Assembly: GCA_964628185.1 (NCBI GenBank)
Contig: CAZVLQ010000003.1
Coordinates: 42,506-106,505 of the forward strand
Direction: 5' to 3'
DNA: 64,000 nucleotides
DNA from: CAZVLQ01 sp964628185
GTDB taxonomy: Bacteria > Pseudomonadota > Zetaproteobacteria > Mariprofundales > Mariprofundaceae
Below, one piece after another: positions 8,635-17,823 of this stretch (positions are counted from its first letter, which is position 1; every line of letters starts with the position of its first letter). The position numbers and the translations under genes are program-made. The notes below the pieces were generated by a model, which was not told where the DNA came from, did no database searches, and saw only the letters and a program-made list of their open reading frames with translations.

Positions 8635-9451
8635 GGACTGGAGAAAACAGTGGCGCGCACGGCTGCTGGCCCGGCTGCGACCGGGACGCGATGAGGCCGA
8701 ATTGCTGGAAATGATCGGCCGGGCCGAGGCCATCCAGTCCGATGATCACCGCCGCATGCTTGAAAGCCTGGTGATGTTCCGCGATGTGCGCGTGCGCGAA
8801 TTGATGGTGCCGCGCTCGGAAATCGTTGCGCTTGAAACCGGCATGACGCTTGCGCGGGCGGCAAAAGAGATCGCCGGGCACGCGTATTCAAAATTGCCCG
8901 TATTTGCAGGCGACCTGGATCATATTGAAGGTATTATTCATGCCTGGGATGTGTTTTCCACACTGGTGAGGGATGAAAAAAAATCCCTTTCCGGACTGCT
9001 GCGCCCCTGCCTGAAAGTGCCCGAATCCCAGCTCGCCATGGGACTGCTGGGGCGCATGAAACAGCAGGGCATGCATATCGCAATCGTGGTGGATGAATTC
9101 GGCGGTACGGGCGGACTGATCACGCTGTCCAACCTGCTGACCGAAATCGTGGGCTCCATGGACGAGGCGGGCGGAGGCGGGGAGGAAGAGGAATGCATCC
9201 GCAAGGCTGATGGCAGTTTCATCGTGGCCGGACGCATGCATGTCGAGGACCTGGAAGATATTCTGGGGCAATCTCTGCCGCATGGTGATTACGATACGGT
9301 TGGCGGCCTGATCAGCAACCAGTGCGGGCGTATCCCGGAACCCGGCGAACGACTGGAAGTGGCGGGCCTTGCCGTTCATGTCCTGGAGGCTGAACCCAGA
9401 CGCATACTCAAACTGCATATCACACCCCCCGTTGATGCACCCGCCGAATAA
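8600..9451 (+). CDS. corC: CBS-domain protein of the CorC/YbeX family
   Basis: A 283-residue protein with two CBS domains (about residues 65-190; VRELMVPRSEIVALE, AIVVDEFGGTGGLITLSNLL) followed by a CorC_HlyC transporter-associated domain (GDYDTVGGLI, ILKLHITPP). YbeX/CorC is linked to magnesium/cobalt homeostasis and to ribosome-related phenotypes; its molecular role is not settled. No transmembrane segment is visible, so it is the short cytosolic form. The start is either ATG 8600 or ATG 8627 (8-base overlap with ybeY); neither has a strong ribosome-binding site. Gene order ybeZ-ybeY-ybeX-lnt is the classic arrangement. Confidence 0.93.
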   Translation: MIPSGNRKHMLEDWRKQWRARLLARLRPGRDEAELLEMIGRAEAIQSDDHRRMLESLVMFRDVRVRELMVPRSEIVALETGMTLARAAKEIAGHAYSKLPVFAGDLDHIEGIIHAWDVFSTLVRDEKKSLSGLLRPCLKVPESQLAMGLLGRMKQQGMHIAIVVDEFGGTGGLITLSNLLTEIVGSMDEAGGGGEEEECIRKADGSFIVAGRMHVEDLEDILGQSLPHGDYDTVGGLISNQCGRIPEPGERLEVAGLAVHVLEAEPRRILKLHITPPVDAPAE

Positions 9452-9467
9452 ACCTTTGGCCCCGGCT

Positions 9468-9489
9468 GCATTCTTGAATCATGCAGGCT
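9468..9489 (+). repeat. Short dispersed motif, copy 1
   Basis: Contains TGAATCATGCAGGCT, shared exactly with the sites at 19633-19653 (opposite strand) and 55995-56015. The left part carries a partial dyad with GATTC. It lies just upstream of lnt, overlapping the alternative lnt start at 9481. Role unknown. Confidence 0.5.
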
Positions 9490-9504
9490 GATGCACTGGA
9501 AATA

Positions 9505-10983
9505 ATGACTTACTCATTTCCAGTGCCCAAGTACAGATCGTGGATACAGCTGGCGACAGCTTGCCTGCTCGGGGCGGCCATGCCCTATGCCTTCTCTCCC
9601 TATGACCATAAATGGCTGGCCGTGCCGGTCCTTGCCGCCTGGCTGCTGTTGTTCACGCGCGGCCATGCATTTGCAACAGGCTGGGTCTTTGGTCTTGGCT
9701 GGTTCGGTCTCGGCGCATGGTGGCTGGCGCCAACCTTCCACACCTTTGGCCCGCTGGCCTGGCCGTGGGCGGTGCTGGCCGTTGCGTGTATCGGTGCGGC
9801 GCTTGGCCTGTATCCGGCCCTGCTGGCCTGGAGCAGCCACAGGCTGGCGGGCGGCAGCCCGCTCATCGTCCTGATCTTTCCGATCCTGCTGGTCGGCGAG
9901 GAATGGCTCCGGGGACACCTGTTCACGGGGCTGCCATGGACGCCGCTCGGCAGCTTGCTGCTGGATACGCGCGCAATTGGCTGGGCCGCGCTGGGCGGTG
10001 TTTATGGCGCGGCGTTGTTGCCCGCCGTCGCCGCGGTCGCACTGGCATGCCTGCTTAGGCCGGGGAAACGCCACTGGGGGCTTGCAGCCGCTGCTGTTGC
10101 CGGTCTGTGCTGGCTGGCCGCACCGGCGCCGTACGCCGCCAACGGCGCCACCCATCGCGTGGCCCTGGTGCAGGCTGATATCCCGCAAAGGCTGAAATGG
10201 GATAGGCGTTTCCTGAATGAAACGATGTTCCGCTATGTACGCCTGACGGCGCAGGCCGCCAGCCGCAGTGATCTGATCATCTGGCCGGAAGCAGCCATTC
10301 CCATGTTCCTGGAACGCGCACCGGAATGGCGGCAATGGCTGTTTGCTCATATGCGACAATGGCATACGGCCGTGTTGTTCGGCGGGCTGAAGCTTGATGA
10401 TCATGATGGGCGAGGCGCCTACAATGGGCTTTACCTGTTTGAGGCGAGTGCTCCTGGGCTGCAATTCGCCGGCAAGCGGCATCTGGTTCCCTTTGGTGAA
10501 TATGTGCCGGCCTGGATTCCCTGGGTCCATAGTCTGGTACCCAATATCGCGAATTTCCGTCCGGCCACCGACAGCGGCGTTTTGCGCGGGGTGAACGGAC
10601 GCTATGGTTCACTGGTGTGCTACGAGGCTATTTTCCCCGAAGAAGGACGCCACCGGGCCCGGCGGGCGACCGTGCTGGTCAATGTAACCAATGACGCCTG
10701 GTACGGTCACACGCCGGCCACATGGCAACATCTCCAGGCCGCCCGCATGCGCGCGGTGGAAACCGCCCGTTATCTGCTGCGTGCCGCCAACACGGGCGTA
10801 TCGGCCATTATCGGACCGGATGGCGGCATCCGGCGGACTATTCCCTGGTTCAGTCAGGGCGTGGTGCTGGGTACATACCGGGAATCAAGCGTGAAAACGC
10901 CTTATCTGCGCTGGGGCGATACGCCGCTGCTGCTGTTGCTGCCGGTTTTGCTGGCGTCGGTATGGGCCTGTCGAAAGGCATGA
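9505..10983 (+). CDS. lnt: Apolipoprotein N-acyltransferase
   Basis: Lnt transfers the third acyl chain to the N-terminal cysteine of lipoproteins at the outer face of the inner membrane. About six to eight hydrophobic helices fill the first ~200 residues, then comes a nitrilase-like periplasmic domain with all three catalytic residues in context: Glu in LIIWPEAAIP, Lys in GKRHLVPFGEY and Cys in SLVCYEAIFPE. A C-terminal helix ends the protein. The ATG at 9505 is preferred (GGAA eight bases upstream); ATG 9481 would add eight residues. Its stop overlaps the gpsA start (ATGA). Confidence 0.95.
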   Translation: MTYSFPVPKYRSWIQLATACLLGAAMPYAFSPYDHKWLAVPVLAAWLLLFTRGHAFATGWVFGLGWFGLGAWWLAPTFHTFGPLAWPWAVLAVACIGAALGLYPALLAWSSHRLAGGSPLIVLIFPILLVGEEWLRGHLFTGLPWTPLGSLLLDTRAIGWAALGGVYGAALLPAVAAVALACLLRPGKRHWGLAAAAVAGLCWLAAPAPYAANGATHRVALVQADIPQRLKWDRRFLNETMFRYVRLTAQAASRSDLIIWPEAAIPMFLERAPEWRQWLFAHMRQWHTAVLFGGLKLDDHDGRGAYNGLYLFEASAPGLQFAGKRHLVPFGEYVPAWIPWVHSLVPNIANFRPATDSGVLRGVNGRYGSLVCYEAIFPEEGRHRARRATVLVNVTNDAWYGHTPATWQHLQAARMRAVETARYLLRAANTGVSAIIGPDGGIRRTIPWFSQGVVLGTYRESSVKTPYLRWGDTPLLLLLPVLLASVWACRKA

Positions 10984-11969
10984 ATGCGCCTGTTTGCGTC
11001 ATTGGCGCCGGTTCGTGGGGTACGGCGCTGGGCATGGTGCTGGCCCGCCACGGCAGGGCTGTCCGGTTGCTGGACCACAATCCTGACCGGGCAAGACGGA
11101 TGCAGGCGCAGCGGGAAAACGAGGCCTATCTTCCGGGCATTGCCTTTCCCGCCAGCCTTGAAATTACGGCAGATATGGAGGCTGCACTTCGGGATGTTCA
11201 AGCGTGTGTCATCGCCACGCCCAGCCGGGCGGCTGAATCCGTTCTGTCCCGGCTGGAAACGTTGTTTCCCGGCCCTGTCATCGCCGCTTTCAAGGGCATT
11301 CATCCCGATACCCTCGAGCGTACCGATGAACTCCTTGCCCGGTATCTTGGCCGTGACCGCATTGCCGTGCTTTCCGGGCCGTCCTTTGCGCTTGAGGTGG
11401 CAAAGGGTCTGCCCACGGCCCTGACCATGGCCGCACCCGGCGTCCGGCAGGCGGAAACGGCCGCGTCCTTTTTTGACGACACAAATTTCCGCATCTATGC
11501 CAGCGATGATCTGGCCGCGGTATCCCTTGGCGGCGCGCTGAAAAACGTGGTGGCCATCGCCGCCGGCGCCGCGGAAGGACTTGAACTCGGCCACAATTCC
11601 GTCGCCGCGGCCATTACCCGGGGCCTGGCTGAAATGGCAAGAATTTCTCTTGCCTGCGGTGGCTGTCAGGAAACCCTGATGGGTCTGTCCGGTCTGGGAG
11701 ATCTGGTGCTGACCTGCACGGGAGACTTGTCCCGCAACCGCCGGCTGGGTATCGCGCTGGCAAAAGGCATGGATGTCGCGGCAGCCGAGGCGCAAATCGG
11801 CCAGGTTGTGGAAGGCGTGCGCACGGCCCGCGCCGTGCATGCGCTGACAGCCGGACTTGGTATCGAAGTGCCACTGATGGATGCCGTGTATCGGGTCCTG
11901 TGCGGAGAATTCGGTCTGATGGATGCCGTGGGCAAGTTGATGGCGCGGCCCGAGCGAACCGAGTTCTGA
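10980..11969 (+). CDS. gpsA: Glycerol-3-phosphate dehydrogenase [NAD(P)+]
   Basis: GpsA reduces dihydroxyacetone phosphate to sn-glycerol 3-phosphate for phospholipid synthesis, feeding PlsY encoded at 17.8 kb. The Rossmann motif CVIGAGSWGTALGMVLARHG is at the N-terminus; further blocks are PGPVIAAFKGI, LSGPSFALEVAKGLPTA, LGGALKNVVAIAAGAAEG, and the signature LSGLGDLVLTCTGDLSRNR. Length 329 is typical. The ATG at 10980 gives a 4-base overlap with lnt; an in-frame ATG at 10962 would add six residues. Confidence 0.97.
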   Translation: MNAPVCVIGAGSWGTALGMVLARHGRAVRLLDHNPDRARRMQAQRENEAYLPGIAFPASLEITADMEAALRDVQACVIATPSRAAESVLSRLETLFPGPVIAAFKGIHPDTLERTDELLARYLGRDRIAVLSGPSFALEVAKGLPTALTMAAPGVRQAETAASFFDDTNFRIYASDDLAAVSLGGALKNVVAIAAGAAEGLELGHNSVAAAITRGLAEMARISLACGGCQETLMGLSGLGDLVLTCTGDLSRNRRLGIALAKGMDVAAAEAQIGQVVEGVRTARAVHALTAGLGIEVPLMDAVYRVLCGEFGLMDAVGKLMARPERTEF

Positions 11970-11979
11970 TCCGTATACC

Positions 11980-12495
11980 ATGCAGGACGAAAAAGACCTG
12001 TTCACGCACGCCATGACCGGTGTGCGCAGGGTGGAAGCGGAACCCCGCCACCCTGAAAAAAAGAAACGTTCAGCGCTACGCAGGGAATTGGCCGCGGGAT
12101 ACCATGCGGGCGTACCGCCAAAATCGTTTCCCGGCCCGGAAAAAGCACCGGAGCCCTGGGTACTGAAGGCGGATGGCATATCACAGGAACGACTGCGGCT
12201 GCTGGCTGGCGGACGACCGTCCGTGGATATGGATATTGATCTGCATGGCATGACACGCGAGCAGGCCTTTGCCAAATTATCAGACTGCATACAGCAGGCT
12301 CTCCGGGAAAAGTACCGCGTTCTTTCCCTGGTCCACGGGCGCGGCTTGCATTCAAAAGACGGCCGACCGGTTCTGAAAGAGGCGGTCTACCACTGGCTGG
12401 CCGAGGGCCCCTGTGCCGGACATGTGCTTGCCGTGATTCCCAGACCCGGAAGCGGCGGCGGCTCCTGCCTGGTGCTGTTACGCAGGCAGCGCTAG
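11980..12495 (+). CDS. Smr-domain protein
   Basis: A 171-residue protein with an N-terminal Lys/Glu/Pro-rich linker and a C-terminal Smr domain: DIDLHGMTREQAFAKL (residues about 86-101), LVHGRGLHSKDGRPVLK and the final VIPRPGSGGGSCLVLLR. The conserved LDLHG-like and HGRG motifs belong to the nuclease-type Smr fold, as in SmrA/SmrB, which cleave mRNA at collided ribosomes or act on DNA; which activity applies here is not visible. It follows gpsA by 10 bases. The TAG stop is provided by the terminal CTAG of repeat element A1. Confidence 0.88.
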   Translation: MQDEKDLFTHAMTGVRRVEAEPRHPEKKKRSALRRELAAGYHAGVPPKSFPGPEKAPEPWVLKADGISQERLRLLAGGRPSVDMDIDLHGMTREQAFAKLSDCIQQALREKYRVLSLVHGRGLHSKDGRPVLKEAVYHWLAEGPCAGHVLAVIPRPGSGGGSCLVLLRRQR

Positions 12496-12743
12496 CCCGC
12501 ATATTGCATGAAGGCGGACATCTGATGGACAGGATATTACATTATATCAATGGCTTACACAGAGACATGCTACTTTATCCGTGGTTACACCTTGTCCTAT
12601 CCGGTTTCAGACCCGATCAGGCCTGGCATCCTGGCCGCTCGGCCTCAAACCATAGCTACGGCTATGCTTTGTCGCCCGATCAACCAGCCTGCCAGGCCTG
12701 CTCAAACCTGAATTCCGAATCCTTCATGCAATATGCGGGCTAG
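12492..12743 (+). repeat. Inverted-repeat element, family A, copy 1 (252 bp)
   Basis: Bounded by CTAGCCCGCATATTGCATGAAGG and its inverted partner ending TGCAATATGCGGGCTAG (terminal inverted repeats of about 23 bp). The interior carries the palindrome CATAGCTACGGCTATG and an outer inverted pair GGCCTGGCA/TGCCAGGCC. It fills the gap between convergent smr and rimI and contributes the TAG stop codons of both. The same element recurs at 31387, 43017, 48278 and 57819. No transposase is encoded. Confidence 0.85.
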
Positions 12744-13192
12744 AAATCGAAGCACATCACCAGTGCATCTTCGCGGGAATCTCCGGTGGAGTGTGGCGTA
12801 TAATAGGCCTTGCGCCTGTCGCTGACACGAAAGCCGAGGCTGGCGTAAAGCCGCTGTGCCGCTATATTGGAAGCACGCACCTCCAGCCACGCATACCGCA
12901 TGCCTGCCTTGCGTTTTGCTTCCAGCACACGGCGGATCAGGCGGCTTGCCAGGCCCTGCCTGCGCAAATCCGGAACAACCGCCACCTGCATGATGTGAAC
13001 TTCATCCAGCACATCGCGGCCCAGGTAGTAGGCGGCCAGCTTGCCCCCCGCCGTGAACCAGACGTTCAGATCGTAGCCCTGTTTGAGAGCCTCGGTGAGG
13101 GACTGAAACGACCATGACTCGGCGAACGAGGCCAGATTCAGTTCAAATACGGCTTGCAGGTCATCCTGTATGGCAGGACGGATAGCTTCCAC
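12740..13192 (-). CDS. rimI: Ribosomal protein S18-alanine N-acetyltransferase RimI-like
   Basis: A 150-residue GNAT acetyltransferase. The acetyl-CoA-binding loop is in VAVVPDLRRQGLASRLIRRV (residues about 70-90) and the RimI-type ASNIAAQRLYASLGF and YY segments follow. RimI acetylates the N-terminal alanine of ribosomal protein S18, although close GNAT paralogues exist. The start is GTG 13192, 15 bases after the topA stop on the same strand; an in-frame stop lies just upstream. The TAG stop belongs to the end of repeat A1. Confidence 0.85.
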   Translation of the reverse strand: MEAIRPAIQDDLQAVFELNLASFAESWSFQSLTEALKQGYDLNVWFTAGGKLAAYYLGRDVLDEVHIMQVAVVPDLRRQGLASRLIRRVLEAKRKAGMRYAWLEVRASNIAAQRLYASLGFRVSDRRKAYYTPHSTGDSREDALVMCFDF

Positions 13193-13207
13193 GTCTGCAC
13201 GGCCTGT

Positions 13208-15475
13208 TTATGCAGCCTCGGAGGTTTCGATCCGCTCACGCCAGCCACATTCTTCCTCGGCGCAGATATGCTCCAGGCCGCGGCGCTTACTCAGTTTCTC
13301 GGTAACGAACGGTGCGCCGCATTGCGGGCAGGGACGAGCCACAGGCTTGTTCCATAACGCATTCTTGCACCGGGGATAGCGCGAGCAGGAATAAAATACC
13401 TTACCCCGGCGCGATTTCTTTTCCAGAAACGTGCCCTTGCCGCACGCGGGACAGGTGATGCCGGTATCCTTCGGCTTCTCCATGGGTTGAATATTTCGGC
13501 ACCCGGGGTAGGCGGAACAGCCGAGAAACTTGCCGTAACGGCCCTGCTTGATCACCATGGGCGCACCACATTTATCACATTTCTGGTCGGATATTTCAGG
13601 CTCGGGTTGATCCTTGTCTTCCCTGCCGTTAAGCGGCTTTGACACCTTGCATTCAGGATAACCGGTGCAGGCCAGAAATTTTCCGTAGCGGCCAAACTTG
13701 ATTACCATGGGCCTGCCGCATTCAGGGCAGGTTTCATCGGTCGGTTCACCGGTCGGCCGGGGCTTGTCCGCGGCCTCATCGACCTTTTTCTTAAAGGGCG
13801 GCCAGAACGTCCGCAACAACTGTTTCCAGTCACATTCACCACGCGCCACGGCATCCAGCCTGTCCTCGATTTCAGCCGTAAAACCGGTATTGATGATATC
13901 ATCAAAGGAATCCGTCAGATATTTGTTGACCCATTCACCCACATCCGTCGGAACGAAGCGTTTTCGTTCCATGCCGACATATTTACGTTCCCGCAGCACA
14001 TTCAGAATCGAGGCATAGGTGGAGGGACGGCCGATGCCATGGCTTTCGAGTTCCTTGACCAGGCTGGCCTCGGTGAAACGTGGTTTGGGCTCGGTAAAAT
14101 GCTGTTTGGCCGTAGCCTTTGTCACTTCCACGGCGTCACCCGCGGCCAGGGGCGGCAAAAGGCGGTCCGCCTCGTCCCGACCCGGCTCATCCCTGCCCTC
14201 GGTATAAAGCCTGCGAAATCCCGCGAAGGCCAGCGTTGAACCGGTCGCCCGCAGGGTCAGGTCGGTGGATTCAATGTCGGCGCGCACCTGATCGAGAAGG
14301 GCGGGGGCCATCTGGGAAGCCAGCGCCCGCTTCCAGATCAGGGCATACAGCTTCCACATATCCGTGTCCAGCACACGCTTCATGGCCTCTGGCGTGCGGC
14401 CGATGGAGGTCGGACGAACCGCCTCATGCGCTTCCTGGGCGCTCTTGCTTTTGGTCCTGTAGCGCCGCGGGGCGGCGGGAAGATACTTGTCGCCGAAATG
14501 TTGGCCGATGTGCGCGCGCATATCGGCAATGGCCTCTTCGGCCAGCGACACGGAATCGGTACGCATGTAGGTGATCAGGCCAACGGGACCGCCGCCGACA
14601 TCCACACCCTCATAAAGCTTCTGTGCGATCTGCATGGTTTTGCGGGCGGTGAATCCCAGCTTGCGGGCGGCCTCCATCTGCAGCGTGGAAGTGATAAACG
14701 GCGGCGCCGGCTGCTGCTTGACCTGCTTCTTCTGTACGCTGGCAACCCGGAAGGAAGCCTGCCCGACTTGCCGTGCCATGGCTTTGGCGTGAACACCGTC
14801 GGCAATGGCAAACTTGGCCAGTTTTTTGCCCTTCACGGCATACAGCTGCGCCTGAAACGTTGCGCCGGAGGCTACGCATGCCGTGTCGATCGTCCAGAAT
14901 TCCCTGGGCTTGAAATCACGGATGTGCTGTTCACGCTCACAGATCAGGCGCAGGGCGACGGATTGTACGCGTCCGGCTGAAAGCCCGCTGCGAATTTTTT
15001 TCCACAGTAGCGGCGACAGTGTAAATCCGACCAGGTAATCCAGCGCGCTCCTGGCCTGCTGGGCATTGACCAGTTGCATATCCACCTCGCCCGCATGGGC
15101 CACGGCCTCGTCAATCGCTTTTTTCGTAATCTCGTTGAAGGTGATGCGCTCCACCTTCTTGCCTTCCAGCGCACCGCGCCGGGCAAGCTCTTCCCGAACA
15201 TGCCATGCAATCGCCTCGCCCTCACGGTCCAGGTCGCTGGCCAGAATCAGGGTGTCCGCCTTCTTCAGCGCCTTTTCAATCGCATCCAGGCGTCTCTTCT
15301 TGTCCTGGATCACCTCATAGTGAACGGCAAAATCGTGCTCGGGATCAACCGAGCCGTCTTTTTTGGGAAAGGCGCGCACATGACCATAGGAGGCCAGTAC
15401 CTTGTGGCCTTTGCCGAGATATTTTTCGATTGTCCTGGCCTTGGCCGGTGATTCCACGACAACAACAGAACTCAT
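13208..15475 (-). CDS. topA: DNA topoisomerase I (type IA)
   Basis: A 755-residue type IA topoisomerase that relaxes negative supercoils. The Toprim domain starts MSSVVVVESPAKARTIEKYL and includes ILASDLDREGEAIAWH; the active-site tyrosine is in LITYMRTDSVSL. Four C-terminal zinc-ribbon modules are visible (CPECGRPM, CDKCGAPM, CPACGKGT and CPQCGAPF, each with a second cysteine pair or near-pair). The ATG at 15475 follows GAGGTG by seven bases and matches the family start; twelve further upstream codons are open but unrelated. Confidence 0.97.
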   Translation of the reverse strand: MSSVVVVESPAKARTIEKYLGKGHKVLASYGHVRAFPKKDGSVDPEHDFAVHYEVIQDKKRRLDAIEKALKKADTLILASDLDREGEAIAWHVREELARRGALEGKKVERITFNEITKKAIDEAVAHAGEVDMQLVNAQQARSALDYLVGFTLSPLLWKKIRSGLSAGRVQSVALRLICEREQHIRDFKPREFWTIDTACVASGATFQAQLYAVKGKKLAKFAIADGVHAKAMARQVGQASFRVASVQKKQVKQQPAPPFITSTLQMEAARKLGFTARKTMQIAQKLYEGVDVGGGPVGLITYMRTDSVSLAEEAIADMRAHIGQHFGDKYLPAAPRRYRTKSKSAQEAHEAVRPTSIGRTPEAMKRVLDTDMWKLYALIWKRALASQMAPALLDQVRADIESTDLTLRATGSTLAFAGFRRLYTEGRDEPGRDEADRLLPPLAAGDAVEVTKATAKQHFTEPKPRFTEASLVKELESHGIGRPSTYASILNVLRERKYVGMERKRFVPTDVGEWVNKYLTDSFDDIINTGFTAEIEDRLDAVARGECDWKQLLRTFWPPFKKKVDEAADKPRPTGEPTDETCPECGRPMVIKFGRYGKFLACTGYPECKVSKPLNGREDKDQPEPEISDQKCDKCGAPMVIKQGRYGKFLGCSAYPGCRNIQPMEKPKDTGITCPACGKGTFLEKKSRRGKVFYSCSRYPRCKNALWNKPVARPCPQCGAPFVTEKLSKRRGLEHICAEEECGWRERIETSEAA

Positions 15476-15589
15476 GTATCGGCACCTCTTCAATGGTGTT
15501 CGTCGGAACAAGCGCCAAACGCAAATGTTCCATGCAGCCCTTGCCGGAGAAACGGAACCGCGGCCTTGTATCCACCGGGTTTGCGCCGG

Positions 15590-16729
15590 TCAGGAGCTGC
15601 CGTTCCCCAGCGTATAGCGGCTGCCTGACAGGCGTTCAACCACCCCGAGCAATTCAAGGCCGAGCAAGATGGGGGAAAGTTCGGGTACGGTCAAGCCACA
15701 GTTTTCAGCCAGTGCGTCCATATGCAGGATATTCCGCCTCAGCGCCTCCATGATCCTTGCCTCGTGCGCATCGGCCGGCGTATAGGCGGCTCCCCGCTTT
15801 GTCCCGGCGCTCGTCTGCCAGCCCAGAACGCGCAGCACATCCCCGGTCGATTCGGCCAGTGTCGCACCATCACGGATGAGTTGATGGCAACCGGCGTGAT
15901 CGCCGGCCAGTACCGAACCGGGAACGGCGAGAACCTCGCGCCCGTAATCGGCGGTCTGCCGCGCCGTAATGAGAGAACCGGACCTGACACCCGCCTCCAC
16001 GACCAGCGTGGCCGCGGCCAGGCCTGCGATGATACGATTGCGGCGGGGGAAATTCCCCGGACGGGGCTCCTCTTCCGGTAAAAACTCGCTGATAACGCAA
16101 CCATGGGCCGCAATTGCCTTTGCCTGGCGCTGCTGCTCCGGCGTTAGTGAGAAACCAAGCCCGCAACCCAGCACGGCGATGGTCGGCGCGTCCGCCTCCA
16201 ACGCGCCATGATGCGCCGCGGCATCTATACCGTAGGCCATGCCGCTGACAATACCGATGCCGCGGCCGGAAAAGGAGCGGCACCAGCGCCGGGCCAGAAG
16301 GCGCCCTTCCCGGCTGGCGCGGCGCGAACCCACGACAGCCAGCAGCCTGGGGTATTGCAGGGCGGCAACGTCACCTTTAACGAACAGGACAAGCGGCGCA
16401 TCATCCAGGCTCAGCAACGGCGCCGGATATTGCGCGTCATCCGGACAAAGCATCTGAATGCCTGAATTTTCACATTGCCGGAGAATATCCAGGGCATGAT
16501 CCGGCCGGGTATGTGCAAGCGCCTGTATCAGCTTTGTTCCAATACCCGCAAAGCCCGCCCATTCGGCTGGACTTTTACGCCACAGGGACTCGACGGAACC
16601 GCAGGCCGCTACCAGCTGGCGGCCGAGACGGGGCCCGATGCCACGCACCAGGCTGAGCCGGAGCCAGGCCGCCGCGGCTTCACTGGCGCCCGGACCCGCG
16701 TCAGTATCCGGCCGGGCTGCGGACGGCAT
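15590..16729 (-). CDS. dprA: DNA-processing protein DprA
   Basis: DprA (Smf) loads RecA on incoming single-stranded DNA in natural transformation. The 379-residue protein has an N-terminal helix-hairpin-helix-like part (LVRGIGPRLGRQL), the Rossmann-like core with AVVGSRRASREG, GIVSGMAYGIDAAAHHGAL, NFPRRNRIIAGLA, VVEAGVRSGSLITAR and AVPGS, and a C-terminal winged helix (residues about 315-375). It overlaps the 3' end of the LysM gene upstream by 29 bases. With comM in this window it hints at transformation competence. Confidence 0.95.
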   Translation of the reverse strand: MPSAARPDTDAGPGASEAAAAWLRLSLVRGIGPRLGRQLVAACGSVESLWRKSPAEWAGFAGIGTKLIQALAHTRPDHALDILRQCENSGIQMLCPDDAQYPAPLLSLDDAPLVLFVKGDVAALQYPRLLAVVGSRRASREGRLLARRWCRSFSGRGIGIVSGMAYGIDAAAHHGALEADAPTIAVLGCGLGFSLTPEQQRQAKAIAAHGCVISEFLPEEEPRPGNFPRRNRIIAGLAAATLVVEAGVRSGSLITARQTADYGREVLAVPGSVLAGDHAGCHQLIRDGATLAESTGDVLRVLGWQTSAGTKRGAAYTPADAHEARIMEALRRNILHMDALAENCGLTVPELSPILLGLELLGVVERLSGSRYTLGNGSS

Positions 16730-17771
16730 CTCCCAGATTAATTGCCCGGGTGGAATTAATTACCAGCGCGATGGATGCATCCTGTTGCGGAGCCAGCACC
16801 ATCACCTCGCCGATTTTTTCATCCGGCAACAAAACCGCTTTTTTGCTGGCATCGTCATACATGATACGACCAGCCTTGTACACCGGAAGCATGCTGCCGG
16901 CCTTCATGCCGTCCTTCAGGCCCAGATTGATGCCGACGATCTGATTCTGACCGGCTTCAGCGGCATTATCGCGGATATACAATACCTGGCCCCGGACTGC
17001 CCGGGCCGGGTGTTCCGGAACAATCCGCGCATGAATGGCACGCGCGGGCTTCAGATAATCACCACGCGAAATCTCTTCAAAGGAACGAACAATCCTGCCA
17101 CGGGCAATTTCACCGCCCGCCGAAATCACTTCGATCTGGCCCAGATGCTGAATCAGCACACCAAGCACTTTGCCGGTCCCCGGTTTACGAACCGGATCAC
17201 CGGTTCGGAATACATCGAAGCGGTCCCCCCGCGCCACCGGCTGGCTGAATCTTAGATAGACCATATCATTCAGGCCATAATTGATACGCTCATCCGGGGA
17301 AGCAAGCACGCGGCCCGTACCCTGTACGGCTTCGGGGGCGATAAAGTCCTGACGCCTCAGCGCGGTAACCAGGATGCGGGGATCAACGGCAGGCTCCAGC
17401 CGCTCCACCGGCTTGATATGCACGGCGGGACGGGGCCGGATGACCGTCAGACCACCACCGGTTTTCGCGTACGGATCAAGCCAGATTTTCCGGCCCGGAT
17501 AAATCAGGTCCGGATTACTGATGCTGCTGTTTCGCTCCCATATTTTCAGCCATTTTTCCGGATCTCTGAAAAAATGCCTGGCGATGTCCCAAAGCGTATC
17601 GCCCTTTCTGACAATATATGGCCGGGATATATCCGGGCGAACGTCGGGGACCGCCGCAGGGACTGATTCACCCGCCCGTACCGATGGTATAAACCCGAAT
17701 ATGAAAAGGGACAGGGCAAGGACACAAGTCAGCCATGCCGGAAAAACAGCCAGGTTGTACTGATGCTTCAT
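16701..17771 (-). CDS. LysM peptidoglycan-binding domain protein, exported
   Basis: A 356-residue protein with a signal peptide (MKHQYNLAVFPAWL then a hydrophobic run, cut near SVRAGES). One LysM domain follows (YIVRKGDTLWDIARHFFRDP... NPDLIYPGRKIWL, residues about 50-105), then ~240 residues without a recognised domain. The arrangement upstream of dprA is common in proteobacteria, where such proteins bind cell-wall glycan in the periplasm; the function is unknown. ATG 17771 is chosen because it begins the signal peptide; the frame extends further upstream without one. Confidence 0.88.
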   Translation of the reverse strand: MKHQYNLAVFPAWLTCVLALSLFIFGFIPSVRAGESVPAAVPDVRPDISRPYIVRKGDTLWDIARHFFRDPEKWLKIWERNSSISNPDLIYPGRKIWLDPYAKTGGGLTVIRPRPAVHIKPVERLEPAVDPRILVTALRRQDFIAPEAVQGTGRVLASPDERINYGLNDMVYLRFSQPVARGDRFDVFRTGDPVRKPGTGKVLGVLIQHLGQIEVISAGGEIARGRIVRSFEEISRGDYLKPARAIHARIVPEHPARAVRGQVLYIRDNAAEAGQNQIVGINLGLKDGMKAGSMLPVYKAGRIMYDDASKKAVLLPDEKIGEVMVLAPQQDASIALVINSTRAINLGDAVRSPAGY

Positions 17772-17823
17772 ATGAACCAGAGCCCTCCATCTAAACGGGA
17801 AATCATCGCGCCGGAATCCGGAT

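Noticed and set aside
13698..14018. Long plus-strand open frames opposite topA, glyS, dxs and lptC
   Set aside because: High-GC shadow frames of recognised genes; no ribosome-binding site or family similarity.
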